NCBI GenBank assembly: GCA_946887105.1
Contig: CAMPKJ010000112.1
Coordinates: 1 to 14,368, forward strand
Direction: 5' to 3'
DNA length: 14,368 nt
Source: an uncultured Acidobacteriota bacterium
Lineage (GTDB): Bacteria > Acidobacteriota > Thermoanaerobaculia > Gp7-AA8
This document shows, piece by piece, positions 6,677-13,762 of the stretch. A program made the position numbers and the translations under genes. The notes below the pieces were generated by a model, which saw only the letters and a program-made list of their open reading frames with translations, did no database searches and was not told the DNA's origin. Each line of letters starts with the position of its first letter. Position 1 is the first letter of the stretch.

Positions 6677-9600
6677 GCGCCGCGTGAGTCGTCCGGGCGG
6701 CGAAGTCTCCACCGTTGCGCTCGGTACGTTGCTGTTCGGCTCCGGCCTCTGCGCGCTCATCTATCAGGCCGTGTGGCTCCGGCAGTTCCGTCTGATCTTC
6801 GGCGCGTCCACGCTGGCCTCGGCGGCCGTGCTGGCGATGTTCATGGCCGGCCTCGGCGTCGGCGCCTGGAAGCTCGGCCGCTACGTCGACCGCTCGCGCA
6901 ATCCACTGGCGTTCTACGGATTTCTCGAAGTCGGCGTGGCCATCTCGGCGGCAGCCACTCCGCTCCTGCTGTGGATCGTGCGCAGCGGCTATCTGGCCAT
7001 GGGCGGCTCGTTCACGCTCGGTGCATTCTTCGCGACCGTCGTCCGCCTGCTGCTGACCGTGATCGTGCTGGCCATTCCGACCGTGCTGATGGGCGGAACG
7101 TTGCCCGCGGTCGCGCGCTCTCTGGAGCGCAAAGGCGATGCGGGACGGATCGGCGTATCCATACTCTATGCGGCGAATGCGCTCGGCGCGGTGGCCGGCG
7201 TGGCGGTGTCGACTTTCTTCCTGCTCGAGCGGCTCGGCAATCTGCGCACGCTGATCGGCGCCGCACTCCTCAACGCGCTCGTGGGGATGGCCGCGATCGC
7301 GTACTCGAATCATCTGCGCCGCCCGGCCGGCAAAGACAGCCGCGTTCTCGACGAAATCGAAGAGGACCAACCCGAGGAACTCCGAGGAACCGAGGAACCG
7401 AGGAACTCCGCGGTAGCGCCGCCACGTTTCGTCTACGCCGCCGCGGCGATCGTCGGCTTCGTATTTTTCCTGATGGAGCTGGTCTGGTATCGCCTGCTCA
7501 CGCCGATCCTCGGCGGGACGACCTACACGTTCGGACTGATTCTCGCCGCCGCGCTCGCGGGGATCGGCTCGGGCAGCCTGTTCTGGGCGGCGGTGCGGCG
7601 GCGGCGCGCGACGGTCGGCGCGTTTGCGGTGTCGTGTGCGATCGAGGCCTTGCTGCTGGCGGTGCCGTTCGCGCTCGGCGACCGGCTCGCTTTCGTCGCT
7701 CTTCTCTCCCGCTCTCTCGGCGCGCTCGGATTCGGCGGCTATGTGTTGTCGTGGCTCGGCATCACCCTCGTGGTCGTGTTTCCCGCCGCATTCGTTGCCG
7801 GACTGCAGTTCCCGCTATTGATCTCGCTGCTCGGCGAAGGGCGCAAGGACGTTGGACGTCACGTCGGCGCCGCATATCTATGGAACACGGCCGGCGCCAT
7901 CGTGGGCTCGATCGCGGGCGGCTTCGGACTGCTTCCGCTGCTGACCGCGACCGGTGCGTGGCGCGCCGCGGTGGTGCTGCTTTGCCTGGTCGTTCTTGCG
8001 AGCTGGCTCGTCAAGCCTGGCAAGGGCGCGCGTGTCCTGTCGCTTTCGTGGTCGGGCGTGGCCGCGGCGCTGGCGATCGCGTTGCTGTTTGCGCACGGAC
8101 CGTCGGCGTTCTGGCGTCATTCGCCGATCGGCGCCGGACGCGTGAACATGGTTGGACCGACGCGCAATCGCCTGATCGACCTGCGGCATCTGCGTCAGCG
8201 CACCACGGCGTGGGAAGCGGACGGCGTCGAGAGCAGCGTCTCGATCGCGCACTCGGATGGTTACGCATTCATCGTGAACGGCAAGAGCGACGGACACGTA
8301 CGGCTCGACGCCGGAACGCAGGTCATGGGCGGACTGCTGCCGGCCATCCTGCATCCGAACCCGAAAAGCGCGGTGGTGATCGGACTGGGCACCGGCTCGA
8401 CGGCCGGCTGGCTCGGCGCCGTTCCTTCCGTGGAGCGCGTCGATGCAGTCGAGATCGAGCCGTCCATCGTCTACATGGCGCAGCTCAGTACGCCCGTGAA
8501 TCACGACGTGCTGCGCAATCCGAAAGTCAGGATCGTGATCGGCGATGGCCGCGAGTTCCTGCTGGCGCGGGGCAAGAAATACGACATCATTTCCTCCGAG
8601 CCCTCCAATCCCTATCGCGCCGGAATCGCCAATCTCTTTACGACGGAGTTCTATCGCGCGGCGCAGTCGCGGCTGAATCCCGGCGGGATCTTCGCGCAGT
8701 TTCTGCAGGCCTATGAAGTGGACGCGCCGACGATCTCCACGATCTACGCGACGATCACGGGAGTGTTCCCGCACGTCGAAACATGGCAGACCGCGGGCGG
8801 CGACCTGCTGTTGCTCGCCTCGGCGACGCCGGTCCGCCACGACTGGAACGCCATTGCCCGGAAAATGCGCACGGACGTTTTTCATCGCGGCATTCGCAAT
8901 GCGTGGGGCGTCGTGACCGTGCCCGGTTTCTACGCGCGCTATGTGGCCGGAAATCAGACCGCGCGGCGGCTGGCCGGCAATGCGCGGCCGAATACGGATG
9001 ACCGTCCGGCCATCGAATACGCATTCGCCCGCAGTCTCGGCATCGCGGGCGCGTTCGACGTCGCCGAATTGCGCGCCGCCGCGCGTTTGCCGATCGACGA
9101 CGTTCCGGTCGAGCTTCGCGGGATCCCGGACGCGGCACAGATCGAGGCGGAGCGTTTGTCGATCGGCGTCGCGCATGAATCGAGAATCGATCTCCACGAA
9201 TATCTGTCGCCCGAAGTCCGCAATCGTGGCGTCGCGCAGATCAGCTATCTCGAAGGCAGATTCGCGGACGCGTGGACGGTCTGGCGCGGACAGCAAACGC
9301 CGCCGCGCACTCCGCTGGAAATGATCACCTTCGCGGAGACGCTGGCGGAGCGCGGCGATCCGGACGCGATGACGTTCATTGAAGCATTGCGTCCCGAATT
9401 TCCGATTGAAGCGGACGTGGTGTTGGCGCGGTTGCTGTGGCGGCAGGGAAGGCGCGCCGACGGAGCGGCCGTGCTCGCGCGCGCGTTCGAACAATACCGC
9501 TCCAATCCGTGGCCGTTGCCCATCGTGATGCGCCGCGCCATCCGCTTCGGCAACGAGATCGCCGAGAGCGGCGACGCCGCATTGACCGCGCGCATCGAAG

Positions 9601-9878
9601 CCGCGTTGCGCGAGCCGTTCGCCGTCGAAATGCTGCGCGAGATCCGCCGCTCCTCGCTGCTGTACGTGCAGGATCAACTGAGCCCCGAAGGCATGTGCTC
9701 CGACGCCTTGCTCCAGACCGTGCACTCCTTCGAGCCGCACGTCCCGTGGCAGGACGTCTTCCTCACCAAACGCGCCACGTGCTACCAGCAGCGAAACGAC
9801 CCGCTCGCACAAAAAGCCGCGGACGATCTGCGCGAATTCAAACGCGCGGTGCGGTCGGAGCTCGCTCCGCCGGAGTGA
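6675..9878 (+). CDS. Fused MFS-like membrane / spermidine-synthase-like protein with helical-repeat tail
   Basis: A 1067-aa protein in three parts. Residues about 10-490 are MFS-like with many hydrophobic helices, interrupted by a charged linker at about 218-248. Residues about 510-735 are a polyamine aminopropyltransferase-like Rossmann domain with the nucleotide loop VIGLGTGSTAG at 568-578, an acidic strand end DAVEIEPS and a GDGREFL motif. The catalytic-loop position reads YDIISSEPSNPYRAG (S640-P646) where true spermidine synthases have a D-x-x-D-P type loop; this SEPSNP form is usual in the fused MFS/SpeE group. The C-terminal part, about 845-1060, is alpha-helical and TPR-like. Family members are annotated as spermidine synthase, but the loss of the catalytic Asp makes that reaction doubtful; the substrate is unknown. 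No ribosome binding site precedes ATG 6675, and GTG 6684 is an alternative start. Confidence 0.85.
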   Translation: MRRVSRPGGEVSTVALGTLLFGSGLCALIYQAVWLRQFRLIFGASTLASAAVLAMFMAGLGVGAWKLGRYVDRSRNPLAFYGFLEVGVAISAAATPLLLWIVRSGYLAMGGSFTLGAFFATVVRLLLTVIVLAIPTVLMGGTLPAVARSLERKGDAGRIGVSILYAANALGAVAGVAVSTFFLLERLGNLRTLIGAALLNALVGMAAIAYSNHLRRPAGKDSRVLDEIEEDQPEELRGTEEPRNSAVAPPRFVYAAAAIVGFVFFLMELVWYRLLTPILGGTTYTFGLILAAALAGIGSGSLFWAAVRRRRATVGAFAVSCAIEALLLAVPFALGDRLAFVALLSRSLGALGFGGYVLSWLGITLVVVFPAAFVAGLQFPLLISLLGEGRKDVGRHVGAAYLWNTAGAIVGSIAGGFGLLPLLTATGAWRAAVVLLCLVVLASWLVKPGKGARVLSLSWSGVAAALAIALLFAHGPSAFWRHSPIGAGRVNMVGPTRNRLIDLRHLRQRTTAWEADGVESSVSIAHSDGYAFIVNGKSDGHVRLDAGTQVMGGLLPAILHPNPKSAVVIGLGTGSTAGWLGAVPSVERVDAVEIEPSIVYMAQLSTPVNHDVLRNPKVRIVIGDGREFLLARGKKYDIISSEPSNPYRAGIANLFTTEFYRAAQSRLNPGGIFAQFLQAYEVDAPTISTIYATITGVFPHVETWQTAGGDLLLLASATPVRHDWNAIARKMRTDVFHRGIRNAWGVVTVPGFYARYVAGNQTARRLAGNARPNTDDRPAIEYAFARSLGIAGAFDVAELRAAARLPIDDVPVELRGIPDAAQIEAERLSIGVAHESRIDLHEYLSPEVRNRGVAQISYLEGRFADAWTVWRGQQTPPRTPLEMITFAETLAERGDPDAMTFIEALRPEFPIEADVVLARLLWRQGRRADGAAVLARAFEQYRSNPWPLPIVMRRAIRFGNEIAESGDAALTARIEAALREPFAVEMLREIRRSSLLYVQDQLSPEGMCSDALLQTVHSFEPHVPWQDVFLTKRATCYQQRNDPLAQKAADDLREFKRAVRSELAPPE
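7372..7407 (+). repeat. Short tandem repeat (four CGAGGAAC cores) inside the MFS/SpeE gene
   Basis: Four consecutive units share the core CGAGGAAC with 8-10 base spacing. They encode the hydrophilic stretch PEELRGTEEPRNS (residues 233-245) in the linker between two membrane halves. Unit length is not a multiple of three, so gain or loss of one 8-bp unit would shift the frame. Confidence 0.8.
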
Positions 9879-9888
9879 CGCTCGCTGC

Positions 9889-9894
9889 TATACT
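9889..9894 (+). promoter_or_regulatory. Possible -10 element before the secreted 388-aa protein gene
   Basis: TATACT, a five-of-six match to the sigma-70 -10, lies 11 bases after the upstream stop codon and 46 bases before the ATG at 9941. No clear -35 was found at the expected distance. It would let this gene be transcribed separately from the MFS/SpeE gene. Confidence 0.4.
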
Positions 9895-9929
9895 TCCGCA
9901 ACCCCGTACACCGAGAAGATGCCATCGTT

Positions 9930-9936
9930 GGAGGTG
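9930..9936 (+). promoter_or_regulatory. Strong ribosome binding site for the secreted 388-aa protein
   Basis: GGAGGTG lies four bases before ATG 9941 and is among the strongest Shine-Dalgarno sequences in the window. Together with the signal peptide directly after the ATG it fixes the start. Confidence 0.75.
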
Positions 9937-9940
9937 AGCG

Positions 9941-11107
9941 ATGAACGTTCGAATCGTGCTCCTTTTCGTCATCGTGTGTCTCGGCATTGCACCGTATGCG
10001 ATGGCCGGCGAGAAGCCTCTGACGAATGCCGAGGTCATCGAGCTCGCCAAACTCGGGCTCGGCGACTCCGTGGTCATCGCGAAAATACGGCAGGCTCCCG
10101 CGGTGCAATTCGATCTCGAGACGAACGATCTCGCCGCATTGAAGAAAGCGGGAGTGAGTGGCGCGGCCATTGCGGCGATGCTGGAACGCGCCACTGTGAA
10201 CGCGCTGCCGCGCCAGGGAACCGCGAACGCCGGCGGTACGTCGGGGCCGGAGCCCGAATTCATCGGCACCTTCTTTCATCTGGACCAGGCCACCGGGACC
10301 CTGACGCCACTGGAACGGCAGACCGCCACCGCGTCGATGGAAATTCGCGGGCTTGGCTTCGGCGGCGCCGAGGGATACATGCAGGTTCGCGGAGAACGCT
10401 CCTCCGTCCGATTCCAACAGGGCCAACCGCTTCACTTCGTCGTTCGCGTTGCATCGCCGCAGTCCGATCCGCTCAGCCTCGTTCATCTCGTGCCGCTCGA
10501 GGAAGAAGACGGCAATCGCAGGCTTTCGGTCGGCCGCGCCAGTCTTTTTGGCGGCGCACAGGCCGGAGTGGGCGACGTCGAGCTGCCGATCAAGGCAAGC
10601 CGTTACGGAGAGTCGTCGTTTCTCGTGTCGCCCGCGCAGAATCTCGCCGGCGGTGAATACGCGTTCGCCGGTCAGACGGAAGGTGAGGCGTTCTGCTTCG
10701 GCATCGACGGCGACCGCGCCGCTGCCGGCCAACCCGGTGAGCGCATCATTCCGTTTCGTGTCGGGGAGCCGATCCATCTGGGGATCGTCGAGCGAGGAGT
10801 GCGCATCGAGTCGGTCGAGGTGACCGGTTGGCCGAAGGCGCGTCACCTGGAAAAGGCTACCGACGATCAGATGACGCGTCTGTCGGTGGAGTTCACGTAC
10901 ACGAACCGCAGCAGCAAAGACTACAAATGCAGGTACACCGTGACCGTTCTGGACGAAGCAGGCCAGGAGCTGGGTTCGGGCGAACGCGAAGCGCATCTGG
11001 AAGCGGAGGAAGAAGACGATACGAACGGCGTCGCCGTCCGCATCCGCACGCTCGATTTTCCGAAGGCCGCCAAGCTGAGGATCCAGACGGTGACACGCCT
11101 CGAGTGA
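9941..11107 (+). CDS. Secreted protein of unknown function with an N-terminal helical module
   Basis: A 388-aa exported protein. Residues 1-22 form a Sec signal peptide (MNVRIVLLFVIVCLGIAPYA, with likely cleavage at AMA-GE). About 27-82 is a compact helical module (LTNAEVIELAKLGLGDSVVI... through LAALKKAGVSGAAIAAMLER) of a kind I recognise from many secreted Acidobacteriota proteins, which occurs N-terminal to varied domains. The rest (about 100-388) is beta-rich with no motif I can name. It includes an acidic segment EAEEEDDTNG and a late beta-sandwich-like stretch (RLSVEFTYTNRSSKDYKCRYTVTVLD) resembling immunoglobulin-like periplasmic domains. A periplasmic or envelope location is likely. 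It may be an independent unit, since a -10-like TATACT precedes it. No function is proposed. Confidence 0.85.
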   Translation: MNVRIVLLFVIVCLGIAPYAMAGEKPLTNAEVIELAKLGLGDSVVIAKIRQAPAVQFDLETNDLAALKKAGVSGAAIAAMLERATVNALPRQGTANAGGTSGPEPEFIGTFFHLDQATGTLTPLERQTATASMEIRGLGFGGAEGYMQVRGERSSVRFQQGQPLHFVVRVASPQSDPLSLVHLVPLEEEDGNRRLSVGRASLFGGAQAGVGDVELPIKASRYGESSFLVSPAQNLAGGEYAFAGQTEGEAFCFGIDGDRAAAGQPGERIIPFRVGEPIHLGIVERGVRIESVEVTGWPKARHLEKATDDQMTRLSVEFTYTNRSSKDYKCRYTVTVLDEAGQELGSGEREAHLEAEEEDDTNGVAVRIRTLDFPKAAKLRIQTVTRLE

Positions 11108-11163
11108 AGGGAAGCGCCGCGTTGGCGTGGTGGTCCGATCGGATCGTAGGCGGCGGGATGTTT

Positions 11164-11180
11164 GCATTACGCTCGCAGCG
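11164..11180 (+). promoter_or_regulatory. GCATTAC promoter-like motif before the winged-helix gene
   Basis: GCATTACGCTCGCAGCG lies directly before TTG 11181. It closely matches the sequence before the 81-aa gene (GCATTACTGTCGCTGC before ATG 12123). The shared layout is GCATTAC, two bases, TCGC, one base, GC, start. It could be a degenerate -10 of leaderless genes, or a coincidence. Confidence 0.3.
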
Positions 11181-11558
11181 TTGCCGAATTCGCCGTCCGA
11201 AGGGCTCGTTTCGTTCGTCCAGCAGCGCCTGACGTCACTCGATCAGATCGAGATCGTCCTGCTGTTGAGGGCGGATCCTTCCCGTTCGTGGACCGCGCCG
11301 GAAGTGGCGGCCGCGGTGGGCACGCCGCAGGAGTCGGCGGCGATGCGGCTGTTCCTCCTCGCCTCGACGGGGCTGATCGTCTTCGAGCCGGACGCGATTC
11401 CACGCTACCGTTACGCCGGCAGCGATCCTGAAACGCACGCCTTCGTCAGCGAGCTGGCCGAGTTGTACGCGACGAATCGCGATGCGGTTGCGGCGCTCGT
11501 CGGCGCACCGCCCGACCCGCTCCGCAGTTTCTCCGATGCATTCAAATTGAAAAAGTGA
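11181..11558 (+). CDS. Small winged-helix-like protein, first gene of the DUF5985 operon
   Basis: With the TTG start at 11181 the protein is 125 aa (MPNSPSEGLVSFVQQRLTSL...). A GTG at 11127, preceded by AAGGGAAG, would add 18 residues of arginine-rich, poorly folding sequence, so I prefer the shorter form. Residues about 14-85 read as a winged helix: LDQIEIVLLLRADPSRSWTA (helix 1), PEVAAAVGTPQESAAMRLFLLAS (helix-turn-helix) and IVFEPDAIPRYRY (wing). A helical tail ends in DPLRSFSDAFKLKK. From memory, similar short proteins with a D-P-x-R-S-F-x-D-A-F ending precede DUF5985 pairs in other bacteria; this was not searched. The stop overlaps the next start as GTGA. The role is probably regulatory or as a cytoplasmic partner of the two membrane proteins, but DNA binding is unproven. 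Confidence 0.7.
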   Translation: MPNSPSEGLVSFVQQRLTSLDQIEIVLLLRADPSRSWTAPEVAAAVGTPQESAAMRLFLLASTGLIVFEPDAIPRYRYAGSDPETHAFVSELAELYATNRDAVAALVGAPPDPLRSFSDAFKLKK

Positions 11559-11821
11559 TCATGTTCGCGAACCTCGTCTACATCCTCTGCACCGCCACCA
11601 GCACGTTGTGCGCGGTCCTGCTGTATCGCGGATATCGCAACTCGGGCGCGCGCCTGTTGTTCTGGAGCGCACTCTGTTTCGTGGGACTGGCGCTGAACAA
11701 TCTCATGCTGATCGTCGACGTCCGGTTCATTCCGGAGATCGACCTCTCCACCTGGCGCATGGTGCCGGCGGTGATCGGCGTGGCGGTGCTGTTGTACGGG
11801 CTGATCTGGGAGACGCGATGA
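11555..11821 (+). CDS. Small membrane protein, DUF5985-type (first of pair)
   Basis: An 88-aa protein from GTG 11555 (overlapping the previous stop as GTGA), or 86 aa from ATG 11561, which is equally plausible. It is almost entirely membrane: helix 1 about 4-22 (FANLVYILCTATSTLCAVLL), a short basic loop YRGYRNSGAR, helix 2 about 34-52 (LLFWSALCFVGLALNNLMLI), an acidic loop, and helix 3 about 67-84, ending GLIWETR. The R-x-Y-R-x-S-x-x-R-L-L-F-W-S-A-L-C-F pattern is what I remember of DUF5985 proteins, a family with no known function. It is followed without a gap by its divergent sibling (ATGA overlap). The proteins may form a heteromer; that is inference from coupling and size. Confidence 0.75.
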   Translation: MIMFANLVYILCTATSTLCAVLLYRGYRNSGARLLFWSALCFVGLALNNLMLIVDVRFIPEIDLSTWRMVPAVIGVAVLLYGLIWETR

Positions 11822-12069
11822 ACGGTCTCATTGCGGGGACGCTGCTGGCCGGATATGCGATGGTGGCGCTCTTTTTTCTGCGCTTCTGGGCCACGTCGCG
11901 GGACCGGCTGTTCGCGCTGTTCGCGCTCGCGTTCGGGGTCCTGGCCGTGCAGCGCCTCGCGCTGGCGCTGACGAACGAGACCATGGAAGACCAGACCGTC
12001 TTCTATCTGCTGCGCCTGGCCGCGTTCATCATCATCGTGATCGCCATCATCGACAAGAACCGGCGCTGA
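11818..12069 (+). CDS. Small membrane protein, DUF5985-type (second of pair)
   Basis: An 83-aa protein whose ATG shares four bases with the preceding stop (ATGA). It has three hydrophobic helices at about 4-22 (LIAGTLLAGYAMVALFFLRF), 31-51 (LFALFALAFGVLAVQRLALAL) and 63-78 (YLLRLAAFIIIVIAIIDKNR). The signatures FFLRFW-x-x-S-R-D-R-L-F and RLAAFIIIVIAIIDKNR are, as I recall, typical of DUF5985. It shares the topology of the upstream gene but little sequence, so the two are distinct, probably old paralogues rather than a recent duplication. Function unknown. The short loops and lack of any enzymatic motif suggest a structural or signalling membrane complex. It ends the three-gene operon; no hairpin terminator follows. 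Confidence 0.8.
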   Translation: MNGLIAGTLLAGYAMVALFFLRFWATSRDRLFALFALAFGVLAVQRLALALTNETMEDQTVFYLLRLAAFIIIVIAIIDKNRR

Positions 12070-12106
12070 GCTCCCCCCTTTGCCGGATGGCCGTGGCTCC
12101 GGCGCG

Positions 12107-12122
12107 GCATTACTGTCGCTGC
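12107..12122 (+). promoter_or_regulatory. GCATTAC promoter-like motif before the 81-aa gene
   Basis: GCATTACTGTCGCTGC ends directly at ATG 12123. See the near-identical arrangement at 11164-11180. No -35 hexamer was found. It would give a leaderless or very short-leader message. Confidence 0.3.
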
Positions 12123-12368
12123 ATGAAGTTTCTCGTCGAACGAATCGAGATCACCGACGCGCGCGGCGCTCTGGCGTGGAACGAACCGGCCTCTCCTGCA
12201 AGCTCCTGTAATGCCGACGGCGCCGATGCGCCCTCCGTCCTCGCCGGCGTCGTGGCCCGGGACGGCGCCACGCCCGTGAGCGTCGCCGCGTCTTTTTCCA
12301 ACGGACAGGCGATCGCGCTCGCCCAGAAGGGACAGACGCTCTACGCGCTGCGCGCAGTACCGGGATGA
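12123..12368 (+). CDS. Small hypothetical protein, 81 aa
   Basis: I do not recognise this protein. From ATG 12123 it reads MKFLVERIEITDARGALAWN, an alanine/serine/aspartate-rich middle with one cysteine, and an ordered C-terminal half (VLAGVVARDGATPVSVAASF then QAIALAQKGQTLYALRAVPG) that looks like a small beta structure. There is no signal peptide and no membrane helix. The frame also opens 12 codons earlier at 12087, but that extension (MAVAPARHYCRC) has no support. There is no Shine-Dalgarno sequence; instead a GCATTAC motif like that of the winged-helix gene precedes it. Its last 28 bases overlap the convergent desaturase gene. It is likely to be a real but minor gene; codon use is in line with its neighbours. 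Confidence 0.5.
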   Translation: MKFLVERIEITDARGALAWNEPASPASSCNADGADAPSVLAGVVARDGATPVSVAASFSNGQAIALAQKGQTLYALRAVPG

Positions 12369-13705
12369 CCGCGCGGCTCGCGCGTCCAGCCGGTCGCGAA
12401 CTTGCTCCAGGCGCTGACCTGCGAGGAGATCAGCTCGTATAGCGAAATGTGCTTGTAGCGCACGCCGTGCTTTTCACAGATGGCCTGCACGATCGGGCGG
12501 ATTTTCGGATAGAGAGCGGGATTGAGTCCGGGGAAGAGATGGTGCTCGGTGTGATGGTTGAAATATCCGAGAAACCATTGCAGCAGCGGATTCGTGTACC
12601 ACGTCGCGGAGGTGCGGATCTGGCGCAGCGACCACGGCTCGTTCGCGTTCTCGGGCAGGTACGAATCCTCGTGCTGGATGAAGAGCGTGAACAGTGAGAA
12701 GTAGCTCTTCGAGATCGCGAAGAGAAACAGGTTCAGGAACGCGGTGCCGGGAGAGAAGAGGACGAACGAAAGCGAGATCGGAAGGACGAAACCGAAGCCT
12801 TTCGCGATCACGTGGCCGATCTTCTCCGGCAGCGGCACGCATTGATAGCGGAACAGCGTGTTGTAGCTGTGGACGAACCACGAGTTCGGCGAATAGAGAA
12901 TGAACACGAACCAGATGTAGAACATCTGGTAGCGGTGATACGGCCTGTACTCCTGATGCTCGAAGAAACGCACCACGGTGGCGCCGGCCGTCTGCAGGTC
13001 GATCATCGAATGCGGCGCCTGGTGATGGCTCTGATGCTCGACGTCCCAGCAGCGCGATGAATAGCCGACGAAGTCCCAGATGGTGCGGCCGAGGAGCTTG
13101 ATGATCTTCGAATCCGTAAAGCCGCCGTGCATGACCGTGTGCGCGACGTTCACGGCCGCGAACGTGATGATCGGCCCGAGCAGCAATGCCCATAATGTCG
13201 AGCCGCGGATGAAGGCCATGTACATCCCGCCGAAATAAAGCGCATAGAAAAAGATCAGCAGCGACCACGCCGCGGGAAGGCGCTTTTTCCAAGGGAGCTT
13301 GTTCTCGCGCAGGAAGGCGTAGACGGCCTGGCGCAACTCGTCGGCCATCGGATCCGGGCGCCGGTATTCGCGGCGCGATTGATAGTCGTAAAGGCCGATG
13401 CGGTACTGATCGCGTCCGGCGCGCGGCGCCAGGTCGCCGATCAGCTGAATTCCGAACTGCGCCCGCATCGCGTCATTGCGCAGGATGCGGCTCACATAAC
13501 TGTCGTGCTGGCTTTCCAGCGCGTCGGTGATGTCGGTGCCGAGGGCGGGAACGAGGATCGATCGCCCGCCGGGATGGCGCCGGAGAAATTCGGTGATGTC
13601 ATATACTCGCCCGTCGAACGCCACATACGCCGATCGTTCATTGTCGTGCTCGCCGATGTCACGATAGTCGATGACCGGGAGCTCCTGGGCGTGGACGACG
13701 CTCAT
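12341..13705 (-). CDS. Cytochrome b5-fused fatty acid desaturase (front-end type)
   Basis: A 454-aa membrane di-iron desaturase carrying its own electron carrier. Residues about 10-90 are a cytochrome b5 domain with the heme motif HPGG at 44-47 and a second histidine at 67 (SQHDSY). Residues about 140-440 are the desaturase, with hydrophobic helices and the three histidine boxes HTVMH (189-193), HQSHH (224-228) and HTEHH (385-389). In eukaryotic and known bacterial front-end (delta-5/6/8) desaturases box 3 is usually QxxHH; here the first position is H. Family reaction: oxygen-dependent insertion of a double bond into an acyl chain or sphingoid base; regiospecificity cannot be read from sequence. 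ATG 13705 is chosen because it directly precedes the b5 domain. No ribosome binding site is visible, and the longer open frame upstream is antisense to the acyltransferase. It diverges from that gene with 57 bp between starts. Confidence 0.9.
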   Translation of the reverse strand: MSVVHAQELPVIDYRDIGEHDNERSAYVAFDGRVYDITEFLRRHPGGRSILVPALGTDITDALESQHDSYVSRILRNDAMRAQFGIQLIGDLAPRAGRDQYRIGLYDYQSRREYRRPDPMADELRQAVYAFLRENKLPWKKRLPAAWSLLIFFYALYFGGMYMAFIRGSTLWALLLGPIITFAAVNVAHTVMHGGFTDSKIIKLLGRTIWDFVGYSSRCWDVEHQSHHQAPHSMIDLQTAGATVVRFFEHQEYRPYHRYQMFYIWFVFILYSPNSWFVHSYNTLFRYQCVPLPEKIGHVIAKGFGFVLPISLSFVLFSPGTAFLNLFLFAISKSYFSLFTLFIQHEDSYLPENANEPWSLRQIRTSATWYTNPLLQWFLGYFNHHTEHHLFPGLNPALYPKIRPIVQAICEKHGVRYKHISLYELISSQVSAWSKFATGWTREPRGHPGTARSA

Positions 13706-13762
13706 ATTCAAGGAGTGTGGACTTCCGGAAGTTTCCCTACCTGCGACTGGCCCGGAGAGACG

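Noticed and set aside
7372..7407. CRISPR array
   Set aside because: The units are only 8-10 bases, contiguous without spacers, and inside a coding frame.
7878..9812. 644-aa minus-strand ORF opposite the MFS/SpeE gene, and a 461-aa one at 9782-11167
   Set aside because: Both are histidine/arginine/glutamate-rich shadow frames with no motif, lying opposite genes with clear domain or signal-peptide evidence.
11818..12069. Recent duplication of the adjacent DUF5985 gene
   Set aside because: The two proteins share topology but little residue identity, so they are distinct, anciently diverged members rather than a local copy.
12069..12122. Rho-independent terminator after the DUF5985 operon
   Set aside because: There is a pyrimidine run (CTCCCCCCTTT) but no stable GC-rich hairpin followed by a T-tract.
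12087..12122. Longer N-terminus for the 81-aa protein starting at 12087
   Set aside because: The extra 12 residues lack a ribosome binding site, and the promoter-like GCATTAC motif would then lie inside the gene.
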